Made by a program: the position numbers and the translations under genes. Shown here piece after piece: positions 1 through 9,028 of a DNA stretch of 49,902 nt. Where the stretch lies: positions 1 through 49,902 of the forward strand of contig JAIOHM010000021.1 of the NCBI GenBank assembly GCA_019912965.1, written 5' to 3'. How positions within the stretch are numbered: position 1 is the first letter of the stretch; every line of letters begins with the position of its first letter. A model generated the notes under the pieces. The model did no database searches and was not told where the DNA came from. It saw nothing but the letters and a program-made list of their open reading frames with translations. This DNA comes from Anaerolineae bacterium. Its GTDB lineage: Bacteria > Chloroflexota > Anaerolineae > Aggregatilineales > Phototrophicaceae.

Positions 1-420
1 ATGAATGCCCATCAAGGGAGGCGAGGGGCAGGCCGTCGTGTGTCCAGAGGCGGAGGGTGGTGTCTCTACTCCAGGAGAGGAAGCGGCCATCAGGGAGGGC
101 GATAGCGCCGAACACATAACTGGAATGGCCTTCGAGGGAGGTGATGGAGGAGACGTCGTTCGCCCAGAGGCGGAGGGTGTGGTCATAACTCCAGGAGAGG
201 AATCGACCATCAGGGAGAGCGAGTGCGCCGTCCACCGACTCAGAATGGCCAGCGAGGGCGGTGATGGGAGAGCCGTCGTTCGCCCAGAGGCGGAGGGTGT
301 GGTCAGTTGAGCCAAGTCCACCCGCCCAGGAGAGGAAGCGACCATCGGGCAAGGCGGTAGCGCCGGACACGGCACCGGAATGGCCGGAGAGGGTGCGTAA
401 CAATGCGCCGCCTGCTGGCA
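1..420 (-). repeat. 120-bp tandem repeats encoding WD40 blades
   Basis: The motif CCCAGAGGCGGAGGGTG, or a one-base variant, recurs at about 43, 163 and 283, exactly 120 bp apart. Each unit encodes a 40-residue WD40 blade of the STAND gene. The neighbouring segments are also near-identical, which points to recent blade duplication or homogenisation. Confidence 0.85.
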
Positions 421-2296
421 AGTGGGTAGGATGCGTATTGATTGGGAAATAGGTTCCCGGCAAGGGTTCGAGCGAATCGAGGAATTGGGCGATGGCAGGT
501 TGAGTGCGGTGGTGGGCAAGGCGTCCGTTAAGCTGGGCGGGGAGCTGGCGCGGGTCAGCCGCGAGGACGTGGAGGGACATGCGGACGGCGGATTGGAGTA
601 ACAGCAGCGTTTTGTGATCATCCTTTGACAACCTCACCCCCTGCCCCTCTACAGGAGACAGGGCGAGATCGAAGTCGGCGAGGAGGGCGTTGGGGTTGGT
701 GGCCAAGAGTTTGGCGCGCAGCCAGCTGAAATCCAAAAGACGTTCATTCAGGTCGCGTCCGGCCTCGCGCAGATGGTAGATGTACCATGTCCACGCGAAG
801 GTGTCCGGCAGGGCGTAGGGATCGCCCCAACCATCTAAAAGGCGTGCATGTTGGGCGTTTACGTCGGTTAGCTGTGACAGGGCGTACTGCCGAATCACAT
901 CATGCAGTCGGATGGTGCCGCTTTCGAGATCGAGGCGCAGCAGTAAAGACAGATCATCCAAACGGGTTGCATAACGTTCGGCTTCGCGGGTTGAGCATCC
1001 CCACAGGGCAGCGAGGGCGGTCAGGGGAATATCGGTATCTTCGTAAAACACGCCGAGGGTGGTAAAACGGTGACGCAGGTCGATGCGTTCGGGTTCATCC
1101 AGCATCTGGAAGGTGATTTCGAGCGTCGCGCCTGCCGAACGACCCCGCTGATTGGCGTCATCCGATTTGAGGACTTGAACGCCATCGGTTCGCAGTTCGT
1201 CTTCCAGCCAGCGGGCGGCTTTTTCCGGTGTATCGCGGCGGAGGATGCGTTTCCGTAACGCGCCGTTCGCCAGTTTGAGGGCTAAAGGCCATTCACCGAG
1301 CCGCTGGGCTAAACGCCGGAAGGGTTCGGGGTCAGTGGGCGCCGGTTTGATGCCTGCCAACAACATCTGGGCGGCTTCGTCCGTTTCCATTTCGTCAACG
1401 GTCAGCGGTTGGGCTTCGGCCTCAAGGGCGACATCCATGATGCGGGTGGTGATGAGGCGGGCGCAGCGTTCGCCACCGCGCAAAAATGGGCGCAAATGGG
1501 CGGTGTTCCACGCATCGTCGATGACAATCAGGCAGTCGCGGTCGGCTAATTTATCGGCCAGATTGTTGGCGGCGTCTTCGGCATCGACAAAAGCGGGGCG
1601 TTCACCCGTCAGGGCGGCGTAGAGTTTGGTGAGCGCGCCGAGGACATCCGGCTGTTCGCCGAGGGTCGCCCATAAGATGCCGTCGTCAAAGGCGGTTTGC
1701 ACAGCTTCATCGTGGCACAGGGCAGCAGCTAAAGTGGTCTTGCCAAATCCGCCCGCGCCTTTGAGGGCAGTGGTGATCGCCAGCGGATTCTGACGGTCGG
1801 CATCCAAAAGCAGGTCACGCAGGGCGTTAAATTCGGCAGGGCGTTCGACAAAATGCTCCGGTAAAGGGGGCGGCATGAAGGGAACTTTGACGGCGTTGCA
1901 CGGGCTTTTCAGATAATTGACGAAGGTATCCCATTCTTTATCGAGGTTGTAAAAGTGCGAGTCGGCCATCCAGCGCGGGAGGGCGTTGAAGTCGATGGGC
2001 AGGCCGGGAACCTGCACGGGATATACACAGACGCCTTCCTGCCGCGCCCGCCGCCATTCTTTGGCCACAATCGGGGATTGCATGGCTTCCGGTGTGGCGA
2101 CCAGCACCATAAATTCGACGGCTTCGAGCGCCTCTTCGATCTGTGACCACCAGCCGACGCCGCCTTCCATTTTGGCGCGATCCTGCCAAAGCTGGTCTTC
2201 GCCAAAAATAGCGATCAATTTCTTCCGCAGGTCGGTGGCAAAGATTTCGCCGTCTTTACGGGAGTAGGAAATGAAGATGCGCGGTTGGTCGGGCAT
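1..2296 (-). CDS. TIR-NB-ARC-WD40 STAND protein (partial, 3' end beyond window)
   Basis: Reads without a stop from ATG 2296 to the left edge (765 codons). An N-terminal TIR domain (about residues 5-130) starts RIFISYSRKD and has the conserved Glu of the catalytic helix at about residue 80 (IVAKEW). An NB-ARC ATPase follows: Walker A GAGGFGKTT near 180-188, Walker B LIVIDDAW near 256-263, an ITTR sensor near 282-285, and a GxP-like GEWPLAL near 334. A winged-helix/helical part follows, then WD40 blades of the form LPDGRFLSWS...HTLRLW. The family works as nucleotide-switched, oligomerising sensors whose TIR effector can consume NAD; the ligand is unknown. AGGGA lies upstream of the ATG. A dispersed repeat at 630-667 is read through in frame. 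The missing 3' part prevents a blade count. Confidence 0.9.
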   Translation of the reverse strand, partial: MPDQPRIFISYSRKDGEIFATDLRKKLIAIFGEDQLWQDRAKMEGGVGWWSQIEEALEAVEFMVLVATPEAMQSPIVAKEWRRARQEGVCVYPVQVPGLPIDFNALPRWMADSHFYNLDKEWDTFVNYLKSPCNAVKVPFMPPPLPEHFVERPAEFNALRDLLLDADRQNPLAITTALKGAGGFGKTTLAAALCHDEAVQTAFDDGILWATLGEQPDVLGALTKLYAALTGERPAFVDAEDAANNLADKLADRDCLIVIDDAWNTAHLRPFLRGGERCARLITTRIMDVALEAEAQPLTVDEMETDEAAQMLLAGIKPAPTDPEPFRRLAQRLGEWPLALKLANGALRKRILRRDTPEKAARWLEDELRTDGVQVLKSDDANQRGRSAGATLEITFQMLDEPERIDLRHRFTTLGVFYEDTDIPLTALAALWGCSTREAERYATRLDDLSLLLRLDLESGTIRLHDVIRQYALSQLTDVNAQHARLLDGWGDPYALPDTFAWTWYIYHLREAGRDLNERLLDFSWLRAKLLATNPNALLADFDLALSPVEGQGVRLSKDDHKTLLLLQSAVRMSLHVLAADPRQLPAQLNGRLAHHRTQPAIAQFLDSLEPLPGTYFPINTHPTHLPAGGALLRTLSGHSGAVSGATALPDGRFLSWAGGLGSTDHTLRLWANDGSPITALAGHSESVDGALALPDGRFLSWSYDHTLRLWANDVSSITSLEGHSSYVFGAIALPDGRFLSWSRDTTLRLWTHDGLPLASLDGHS
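630..667. repeat. Dispersed GC-rich repeat (family 2) inside the STAND gene
   Basis: An ACCTCACCCCCTGCCCCTCT half is followed by a degenerate inverted half (ACAGGAGACAGGGCGAG). The same element type occurs near 20.0, 25.0, 25.5, 25.7, 32.9, 33.5, 34.2 and 34.6 kb. Here it is translated in frame as LALSPVEGQGVRL within the helical linker before the WD40 region. Confidence 0.6.
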
Positions 2297-2364
2297 GGGG
2301 TATTCCCTGTGTGCAGAGTCGAGTCGAATATATTATGACGCGAAACAGCCGATTGAGCCACGCT

Positions 2365-3138
2365 TTAGAGGTGGCGGGTGGGGGTAGCGAGCCAGCCTTC
2401 GCCGCGTTTTTGTATCCGGTAGTCGGCGCGTTGGCACTGCTGGCGGAAAAATTCGTCCACAACTGTGCCGTAAGTGATGGTGTTGTACTCGCGCGATTTG
2501 ATTAAAGAAAGCGGGATTTTGACTGGCGATTCAAAATTTAGCGGGTCGAGAAAATCAATCCGTGAAGGAACATGTACACCGTAGCGCCCGGACACCGTGT
2601 GGCCGATGATACGTCCGTAATCGGTGATGCGGAGGGTGAGCCAGTCGTTGTTTCCCCGTTTGATCCAGACTGATCCATCGGCATCGACGCGGAAAGCGGT
2701 GATTTGTCCACGTAAACGGAGGAGCAATAATCCGTAGATGACGAGTGGAATTAAGGCTGTGAGCGCCCATCCCCAGATGACATTGCTCTCCGGTGGTTCG
2801 CCCAGAATGCCCATAATGCAAACCAGAGTGAGCATCCCGACGAGATAGGCTCCGACGCGCGGCCAAAATCGGCGGACGCTGAATTCGCCGCGTAACCCTT
2901 CTGGCGCGGTGATGCGGATAGTGGATTTTCCGGCGGCGCGGGTGGCGATGCGAAACGTCAGGAAGAATGCGCCGAGGATGAGCGCCAGCGTGAGAATGAT
3001 GGCGATGGGATTATCGTCACCACTGGGTAGTTGGCTGATGAGCAGCCCGATGATGGCAAGCGCCCCTAACCAGATCAGCGCGGTGGCGATTTTTTGTCCG
3101 GTGGACAGGCTGTTTTGGGTGGTTGTGCCGGGGTTCAT
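2365..3138 (-). CDS. Membrane protein of unknown function
   Basis: 257 residues with four probable membrane segments: two near residues 16-38 and 44-65 and two near 92-112 and 122-142. A hydrophilic C-terminal domain of about 110 residues follows. No family was recognised. Its ATG overlaps the TGA of the upstream HicB-like gene (ATGA, 3135-3138), so the two are probably translationally coupled. The stop lies about 70 bp upstream of the STAND gene start, so it may be transcribed with that gene. Confidence 0.8.
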   Translation of the reverse strand: MNPGTTTQNSLSTGQKIATALIWLGALAIIGLLISQLPSGDDNPIAIILTLALILGAFFLTFRIATRAAGKSTIRITAPEGLRGEFSVRRFWPRVGAYLVGMLTLVCIMGILGEPPESNVIWGWALTALIPLVIYGLLLLRLRGQITAFRVDADGSVWIKRGNNDWLTLRITDYGRIIGHTVSGRYGVHVPSRIDFLDPLNFESPVKIPLSLIKSREYNTITYGTVVDEFFRQQCQRADYRIQKRGEGWLATPTRHL

Positions 3139-3365
3139 GCAGTTTTATAGATAGCAGGCCGATAACGCGGTCTGGGAATGGGGAGTCCTTTTTCCTGCAT
3201 GGTTTGAATGATGGCATCGCGGGCAATCAAGACCTGTTCAAGGGCTTCTTGTGGGGTTGCACCAAAAGCGGAACACATCTCAAAATCCGGGATGTCCGCG
3301 ATGTAGGACTCATCCTCAGCACTGTAGAACACATTGATGTGATGGGATTTACGCTTTTTGACCAT
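3135..3365 (-). CDS. HicB-like antitoxin-family protein
   Basis: 76 residues resembling the partial RNase H-fold HicB family: a short strand-rich start (HHINVFYSAEDESYIADIPD), then ATPQEALEQVLIARDAIIQ, a helix typical of HicB antitoxins. No C-terminal DNA-binding extension is visible. HicB normally pairs with a small HicA RNA-binding toxin just upstream, but none is encoded between 3366 and 3518. It is therefore a solitary HicB-like protein, coupled by an ATGA overlap to a membrane-protein gene. A role outside toxin-antitoxin function is possible. Confidence 0.75.
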   Translation of the reverse strand: MVKKRKSHHINVFYSAEDESYIADIPDFEMCSAFGATPQEALEQVLIARDAIIQTMQEKGLPIPRPRYRPAIYKTA

Positions 3366-3518
3366 ATGAGTATTCTACCATTATGACCTATATCTGGAAA
3401 ATCGCTTCGATCAAATGTGTGTGGCAGCGAGGTCAAATTCCTTTTCGGATAATGGTCACCTCCGCGTGTATGATAATTCTAAGGTGCGCTTTCCACAACT
3501 TGAGCCTAAGGGGGGCAT

Positions 3519-4067
3519 ATGAGTTCCGGTTCGTCTCGCGGTTTTGGCGCAATGCTCAGCGATATTCTCTTTATGGCTGGTTATGTGAAGGCAACTTCCA
3601 GTCGTCCTCTCAACGACTGCCTGTTTACGCTGCGAGACAGCCCGCGCAGATCGACCTTTTTCGGCGGTTACAACACCCGTTTGATACTGCCCAAATCCAA
3701 AGCTGAACGGAAAGAAGTCCCTTTCGAGATTGAATATTACCGGCAGAGCAGTCGATCTTCGCGTTCTACCCATATGGTACAGCGGCTTCGCGGGGTGATG
3801 TATCAGGAAAGCGGTCAGACGCATGTGGTCGCAAAAGTGAAGTTTACAGGCGCAGCTTTATTGTGGTTGTGGCTGGCAATTGTGCTCACCCTCGTTGGTG
3901 TCGGGTTGCTGATCTACACAGGCAATGTGGTTATGTTTGTGCTGATCGGTCTGGCGGGCAGTTTTTTGCTGGCGATGATTCTGGTGCTGTGGCTTGACCG
4001 CTATTGGCTGACGCGGATGGTGCGGCGCAGCATGGACGACTCCATCAAAATGAATAAGCCCGTATAA
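3519..4067 (+). CDS. Two-TM membrane protein of unknown function
   Basis: 182 residues. A soluble N-terminal region of about 108 residues is followed by two strong membrane helices near 110-130 and 136-158 (ALLWLWLAIVLTLVGVGLL and VVMFVLIGLAGSFLLAMIL) and a basic tail. The start has a strong ribosome binding site (AAGGGGGG, 5 bases before ATG). It is the only plus-strand gene among minus-strand neighbours and converges on the dehydrogenase at 4073. Family not recognised. Confidence 0.8.
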   Translation: MSSGSSRGFGAMLSDILFMAGYVKATSSRPLNDCLFTLRDSPRRSTFFGGYNTRLILPKSKAERKEVPFEIEYYRQSSRSSRSTHMVQRLRGVMYQESGQTHVVAKVKFTGAALLWLWLAIVLTLVGVGLLIYTGNVVMFVLIGLAGSFLLAMILVLWLDRYWLTRMVRRSMDDSIKMNKPV

Positions 4068-4072
4068 GTTTA

Positions 4073-4993
4073 TCAGCCGAAAATCGCTTCGATCAAACGC
4101 ATGGTTTCGGCGGCGTCATCCAGCGTTGGGGCGGCATGGGGTTTGCCGCGCACAGCACGAATCACCTGTTCGGCTTGGGCGCGGAAGCCGGGTTTGAAAT
4201 CTTTATCCCAGTGGTGGATGTCGATGGGCTGGCGGGCACGTTCGCCGCGTTTTTGCAGCGTGCCTTCTTCCAATGGGCGCAGTTCCCAGCGGGATTCCGG
4301 CGTGCTGATGGTCACACTCCACGGGCCGGGGCCGTTCCAAATGCCCTCGTATAAGCCGCGATCTCCGCTTTCAAATGTGATGCTGGCGAGGACGATGCCG
4401 GGGTTTTCCGGCGTCCAGCGGAAAATCGGTATTACGCTGACCACCCTCCCCCGTCCGAAAAAGCGCAGATAGTCAATGACATGAATCGAGTTGGTGTACA
4501 TCAAATTGGCGACGATTTCCGGCGGATGGAAACGGGCAACAGCGGCCATATCCTGCTGATCTTGCACATGGATGTAGCGCGGACTGTCGCTTAAGCCTTC
4601 CCATGCCGCCTGAGTAGAAGATAGAAAACGGCGGTTTAATCCGACGAAGATCGGACGACCCTCAGCAGTCGTTTGTATAGCGGCGGTTTCAGCCGGATTC
4701 ATCCCCGGCGGCTTTTCCATGAAAATCGTCCAGTTGTATTGCAGACAGTCGAGGGTGACGGATTTCAATGCCCCGACGGATACGGTGTTAATCACCAGAT
4801 CAGCCTGCGTCCGGTCATGGAGTTCGGCAATCGAATCGCAGATATGGGGGATTTTGAATTCGGCGGCGAGGCTCTCGGCTTTGGCGCGGGTGCGGCTGTG
4901 GATGCCGAGGATGTTCGCATCGGCAATATCGCTAAAGGCGCGGAGGTGTTCGCGGGTCATCGCGCCCGCCCCGATGATGGCTATAGTGGTCAT
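4073..4993 (-). CDS. Gfo/Idh/MocA-family oxidoreductase
   Basis: 306 residues. The N-terminal Rossmann fold carries a dinucleotide motif (IAIIGAGAMTREH), then the family EKP motif (FMEKPPG) and a C-terminal alpha/beta substrate domain with NSIHVIDYLRFF. The family oxidises or reduces sugars and cyclitols with NAD(P). The start lies 6 bp after the stop of the TIR-WD40 gene, and another Gfo/Idh/MocA gene lies upstream of that, which indicates one transcript. Substrate unknown; a sugar-acid or surface-sugar role is possible given the cluster at 14-22 kb. Confidence 0.9.
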   Translation of the reverse strand: MTTIAIIGAGAMTREHLRAFSDIADANILGIHSRTRAKAESLAAEFKIPHICDSIAELHDRTQADLVINTVSVGALKSVTLDCLQYNWTIFMEKPPGMNPAETAAIQTTAEGRPIFVGLNRRFLSSTQAAWEGLSDSPRYIHVQDQQDMAAVARFHPPEIVANLMYTNSIHVIDYLRFFGRGRVVSVIPIFRWTPENPGIVLASITFESGDRGLYEGIWNGPGPWSVTISTPESRWELRPLEEGTLQKRGERARQPIDIHHWDKDFKPGFRAQAEQVIRAVRGKPHAAPTLDDAAETMRLIEAIFG

Positions 4994-4999
4994 TTAGCT

Positions 5000-7969
5000 T
5001 CACTCACTCGTAAGGATCGACTCACATAAGGGGGCATCATAAGCCGCCCGCTGAGTACAGGTTAATTCAGGAACATACCGATTTTCTCTGACCCATGCCT
5101 GCAACTGGTCAATATTATCATAGCGCCATAACAACAGTGTGGCATCACCTGCGCCGGAGATAATCGACGCACCATCCGGGCTGAATGCTACGCTATTCAG
5201 TTCACGCGAATGCCCATCATATCGCCGCAAAATGTCACCGGATTCCACATCCCAAAGAATCAAGGTGTTATCGTAAGAACCGGAGACAATCGAACTCCCG
5301 TCGGCGCTAAAAGCTACACTCATAACCCAATTGGAGTGTCCTTCGAAGCGTCGCAAAATATCGCCGGATTGCACATCCCAAAGAATTATGGTGTTATCGT
5401 GAGAACCGGAGACAATCGAACTCCCATCGGCGCTAAAAGCTACACTGCTAACCGAATTTGTATGCCCCTCAAATCGTCGGATTACAGCCCCAGATTCAAT
5501 ATCCCACAGGATGAGGGTTTTATCAGAAGAACCAGAGAGGAGCAAGTTCCCATCTGGGCTGAAGACGATGCTATTTATGTAACTGGTATGTTCCTCAAAG
5601 CGGCTGATAATTTCTCCGGTGTCAACTTCCCACAGCAGCATCCCCGCCTGTGTGCAGTTGCTTTCTGCATTAGACTCGGTACAGGAAGCGGACACAATAT
5701 GCTGTCCATCCGGGCTGAATAATACATAATCTACCGGATTGGAGTGTTCTTCAAAGCGGCGCAGTATATCCCCTGTTGCGGCATTCCACAGAATCACACT
5801 ATGGTCTTCAGAAGCCGAGGCGATTATGCTCCCATCTGGGCTAAAATCGACATTGGATACATTCGCTGTGTGTCCCTCAAAGCGGCGCAGAATGCTTCCT
5901 GTCGCCACATCCCAAAGAATGAACTGTGTACGGATACATTGATTGCTGGTGGTTTCGGCACATGAGGCTGAAACTACGGTATGTCCATCCGGGCTAAAAT
6001 CCGCACTGACAATCGGCCATTTGTGCCCCTCAAATCGCCGCAGAATGTCACCGGGGTACAAATCCCACAAAATAACCGTTCCGTCACGGGAAGCGGAGGC
6101 GATGGTTTTTCCGTCCGGGCTAAAAGCGAGACTTTCAACAAAATCGGTATGTTCCTCGAAGCGTTGCAGAATATTCCCGGCAGCCACATCCCACCACACA
6201 ACACCACTGACAAACCCACCCGCAGCGGCGATGGTTTTTCCATCTGGACTAAATTCTACACGCCGAATCTCGTTGTTATGCCCAACAAACCGCTGCAAAA
6301 TCTCGCCACTGTTTACATCCCATAAGATAATCGTTTCATCCAGAGACCCAGAGACAATGGTTTGACCATCCGGGCTGAAAGCCACGCTGTACACAGCCGA
6401 TGTATGACCACCTTCAAAGCGGCGCAGGATAGCGCCTGTTTTTACATCCCACAGGAGCAGTACCTCATGTGAGCCAGAGATAATAGTTTTGCCATCCGGG
6501 CTGAAGGCCACGCTGTACATATTACCGAGATGTTCCAGAAAGCGGTGGAGAATTTCGCCTGATTCGATGTCCCACAGAATCAATGAATGATCAATCGAAC
6601 TGGAAACAGCGGTTTGACCATCCGGGCTGAAGGCCATACCGGAAATCCTGTCGGTATGGCCGACGAAATAGTGAAGAATCTCCCCGGTGGTTACATCCCA
6701 TAATTGCAGGGTGTCATTGTTAGAAGAGAGGATAAATTTCGCATCCGGGCTGAGTATGCCGCCAGAGATACCCGTAGAGTCTTCAAAACTGCGGATTACC
6801 TCTCCCGTGTCAACATCCCAAAGAAACAGGGCGAACATCGAAGCACCAAGAATGGTTTTGCCATCCCGACTAAAAGACACCGTAACAATTTGACCTTTAT
6901 TCTGCTCAAAGCGATGGCGTGCCCCCGGCGCATAAGCCAACTCCGCTAATACCCGGCGTGATTGCGGTGATGGGGCAATCGTGCTGGCTTCATAAGCTAT
7001 GGATAATCCCAAAGCGCGATCAACACGATTGAAAACATCCTCTGCACGGGCGGCGAGTTGGATTGAATCCGCAAAATTGCGGGCATTCTGGACTTCCGTG
7101 CCAACTGCCACAAGTGTTGCTTCACCCTCGGCGACATCCTGCTGGGTGCGCGCGACAATCGCTGAACTCGCAACTCCCCCCACAACCAAAACGAGAATCA
7201 GCAGCCCGATGGATGTTTGAGCGCCGCGCGCTAACCTGCGCCGCCGCTGTTCAGCCTGCCGGGATACCCGGATATACTCACGTTGTATCTCCAGCGGCAG
7301 GGGATTTACTACATCGACTTTTTGCCCTTTGGAGGCGTTCGATGCCGTGACGTATTTTCCCGCCTGAATCAACCAGGTTTCCGCACGGTCGATTTCCTGA
7401 CCAAATAACAGTAGATCAGACCGCCGATTTTCTTGTCGCCATTCCTGAGCGCGGCTGAGATGACGGGTATGGGCTTTAACGTATTCCAGATCGGTTTCGA
7501 CAATTCTGACGAATGTCTCGAAAACAGCATCAAAATCATCAGTTTCACGCAAGAAAACCCAATTGATGTGGTTCAGGCGCTGCCAGTTATCTTTGGCTAT
7601 CATCAGGGGGTCTTTACCTGTTAGTCTTTCCTCCATTGCTTTATCAGGGGTGTAGTCCTCTATAGAAGCAAATGTCTCATGGATTTTAGTGTCCTGATAA
7701 ACCACCGGGACGATACGTTTTCCAAGCTCAATCGCATAATCTAATTCCATATTACATACGACTGATGACATGGAATCAGGACTCATGATAAAGACGAAAT
7801 TATGTGCCCCTTCAATACCTGCTTTGATCTCTGCCCACCAGTTGGGCGAAGTTAGCGGAATGCCTTCCCAATCAACCCAGGCATCTTTTCCGGTAAGCAC
7901 CAGCTTATCGATCAAGCGTCGTGCAAATGGGCTGTTTTTCCGCGAATATGAAATGAAAACATCACTCAT
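5000..7969 (-). CDS. Transmembrane TIR-WD40 protein (14 blades)
   Basis: 989 residues from ATG 7969; a TTG 15 bases upstream is less likely because the TIR domain begins at MSDVFISYSRKN. The TIR domain spans about 1-160 with the conserved Glu at residue 75 (VVCNMELDYA, aligning with the NADase Glu of SARM1). A linker with a basic stretch (EQRRRRLARG, 240-249) precedes one membrane helix (about 252-272). Fourteen WD40 repeats (FSPDG...LILWDV) fill residues 340-970, enough for two seven-bladed propellers. Positive-inside reasoning puts TIR in the cytoplasm and the propellers outside. There is no NB-ARC. Blades 8 and 10 carry Cys-bounded insertions. It lies between two Gfo/Idh/MocA genes (33 and 6 bp gaps). 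Confidence 0.92.
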   Translation of the reverse strand: MSDVFISYSRKNSPFARRLIDKLVLTGKDAWVDWEGIPLTSPNWWAEIKAGIEGAHNFVFIMSPDSMSSVVCNMELDYAIELGKRIVPVVYQDTKIHETFASIEDYTPDKAMEERLTGKDPLMIAKDNWQRLNHINWVFLRETDDFDAVFETFVRIVETDLEYVKAHTRHLSRAQEWRQENRRSDLLLFGQEIDRAETWLIQAGKYVTASNASKGQKVDVVNPLPLEIQREYIRVSRQAEQRRRRLARGAQTSIGLLILVLVVGGVASSAIVARTQQDVAEGEATLVAVGTEVQNARNFADSIQLAARAEDVFNRVDRALGLSIAYEASTIAPSPQSRRVLAELAYAPGARHRFEQNKGQIVTVSFSRDGKTILGASMFALFLWDVDTGEVIRSFEDSTGISGGILSPDAKFILSSNNDTLQLWDVTTGEILHYFVGHTDRISGMAFSPDGQTAVSSSIDHSLILWDIESGEILHRFLEHLGNMYSVAFSPDGKTIISGSHEVLLLWDVKTGAILRRFEGGHTSAVYSVAFSPDGQTIVSGSLDETIILWDVNSGEILQRFVGHNNEIRRVEFSPDGKTIAAAGGFVSGVVWWDVAAGNILQRFEEHTDFVESLAFSPDGKTIASASRDGTVILWDLYPGDILRRFEGHKWPIVSADFSPDGHTVVSASCAETTSNQCIRTQFILWDVATGSILRRFEGHTANVSNVDFSPDGSIIASASEDHSVILWNAATGDILRRFEEHSNPVDYVLFSPDGQHIVSASCTESNAESNCTQAGMLLWEVDTGEIISRFEEHTSYINSIVFSPDGNLLLSGSSDKTLILWDIESGAVIRRFEGHTNSVSSVAFSADGSSIVSGSHDNTIILWDVQSGDILRRFEGHSNWVMSVAFSADGSSIVSGSYDNTLILWDVESGDILRRYDGHSRELNSVAFSPDGASIISGAGDATLLLWRYDNIDQLQAWVRENRYVPELTCTQRAAYDAPLCESILTSE

Positions 7970-8002
7970 TACCGTAAATTCCAAATCTCGTTTGTATGGG
8001 AA

Positions 8003-9028
8003 TTATGCCCACGGGAAAACGTGGTCGATGGGGAGCGTGTTGCGGTCAACGGCTACAGGTATGCCCCCCTGCTCTGCCGACACATAAGCCGCGACGAGAG
8101 TCATCAGTGCAGCGCGTCCATCTTCTCCAGTGGGATAATCACCATCGGAGCGCAAGGCTTCCAGCACGCGGCGGGTGGGCGTGACCGCATTGATGGGTTC
8201 AAAGCGCCGTTCAGTATGGTCGGACGGCATTCCGTAGCGAGTGGTTGGTAAGGCGCGATGTTCGGCTTTACGACTGGTCGCGGTCAAAACGCCAGCGAAG
8301 GGGTCGAAGATGATCTGACCATAACGCGCCGCGAAGATGAAGTTCATGCCGTGTCCCTGATCGCTTCCGGCGTCGATATACAGCCGTTTGCCGGATGACG
8401 TAACGGCGCGCACCGATCCAGCCCGATCTTCAAATTCTGCCCCGCGCGGATTGGCAACGATTTCCGGCGAAAACCACGCGCTGACCTCGGCAGCATATTC
8501 ATCGGTCATAAAGCGCAGCAGTTCAAATTGGTGGGTCGCGACCATCGCCATGCCGAAGTTGCCGCCGACGATGGTGATGCTGGTTAATCCGCCGAAGGCT
8601 TCGCCGTAGACCAATTCTTTGATGGCCTGATAAGTGTCTAAAAAGCGCATCTGGTGATTGATCGCCAACTTCGCGCCGTGTTGTTCACAAGCCGCGATCA
8701 TCCGGTCGCATTCGGCTAACGATGCGGCCATCGGCTTTTCACACAGGATATATTTCGCGCTGGATTCGAGGGCAGCAAGGGTAAAGGCGGCATGGGATGG
8801 CGTGGTGGTAGCGACGACGACCAGTTCAGGCTGAACGGATTTGAGCATATCGGCGGCATCGCTGAACTGCTGCGCGGACGTGAGGTTAAATTCTTGCGCG
8901 GCGGTGTTCAGGCTTTCCGGGCGTTGATCGCAGACGCCGACCAATTCCAACCCTAAATCGCGGACAACTTGAATATGGCGTTTGCCCATCGCGCCCGCGC
9001 CGATGACGGCGGTACGAGGGTGGAGCAT
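8003..9028 (-). CDS. Gfo/Idh/MocA-family oxidoreductase
   Basis: 341 residues from ATG 9028 (MLHPRTAVIGAGAMGKRHIQ); an in-frame TTG at 9052 adds eight unlikely residues. The Rossmann motif GAGAMGKRH and the EKP motif (ILCEKPMAAS) are clear, followed by a C-terminal domain with a HQFELLRF segment at the usual place of the family's active-site His helix. The family performs NAD(P)-dependent sugar redox steps. It is first in an apparent operon with the TIR-WD40 gene (33 bp downstream) and a second paralogue. No clear Shine-Dalgarno sequence is seen. Confidence 0.9.
   Translation of the reverse strand: MLHPRTAVIGAGAMGKRHIQVVRDLGLELVGVCDQRPESLNTAAQEFNLTSAQQFSDAADMLKSVQPELVVVATTTPSHAAFTLAALESSAKYILCEKPMAASLAECDRMIAACEQHGAKLAINHQMRFLDTYQAIKELVYGEAFGGLTSITIVGGNFGMAMVATHQFELLRFMTDEYAAEVSAWFSPEIVANPRGAEFEDRAGSVRAVTSSGKRLYIDAGSDQGHGMNFIFAARYGQIIFDPFAGVLTATSRKAEHRALPTTRYGMPSDHTERRFEPINAVTPTRRVLEALRSDGDYPTGEDGRAALMTLVAAYVSAEQGGIPVAVDRNTLPIDHVFPWA

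Noticed and set aside
3366..3518. Search for a HicA partner upstream of the HicB-like gene
   Set aside because: No short open frame with HicA features in this gap or on the other strand.
5210..6365. Several plus-strand open frames with repeated PQN, IPKN and RTGDNRTP-like text
   Set aside because: They are antisense readings of the repeated WD40 blades of the TIR-WD40 gene on the minus strand.
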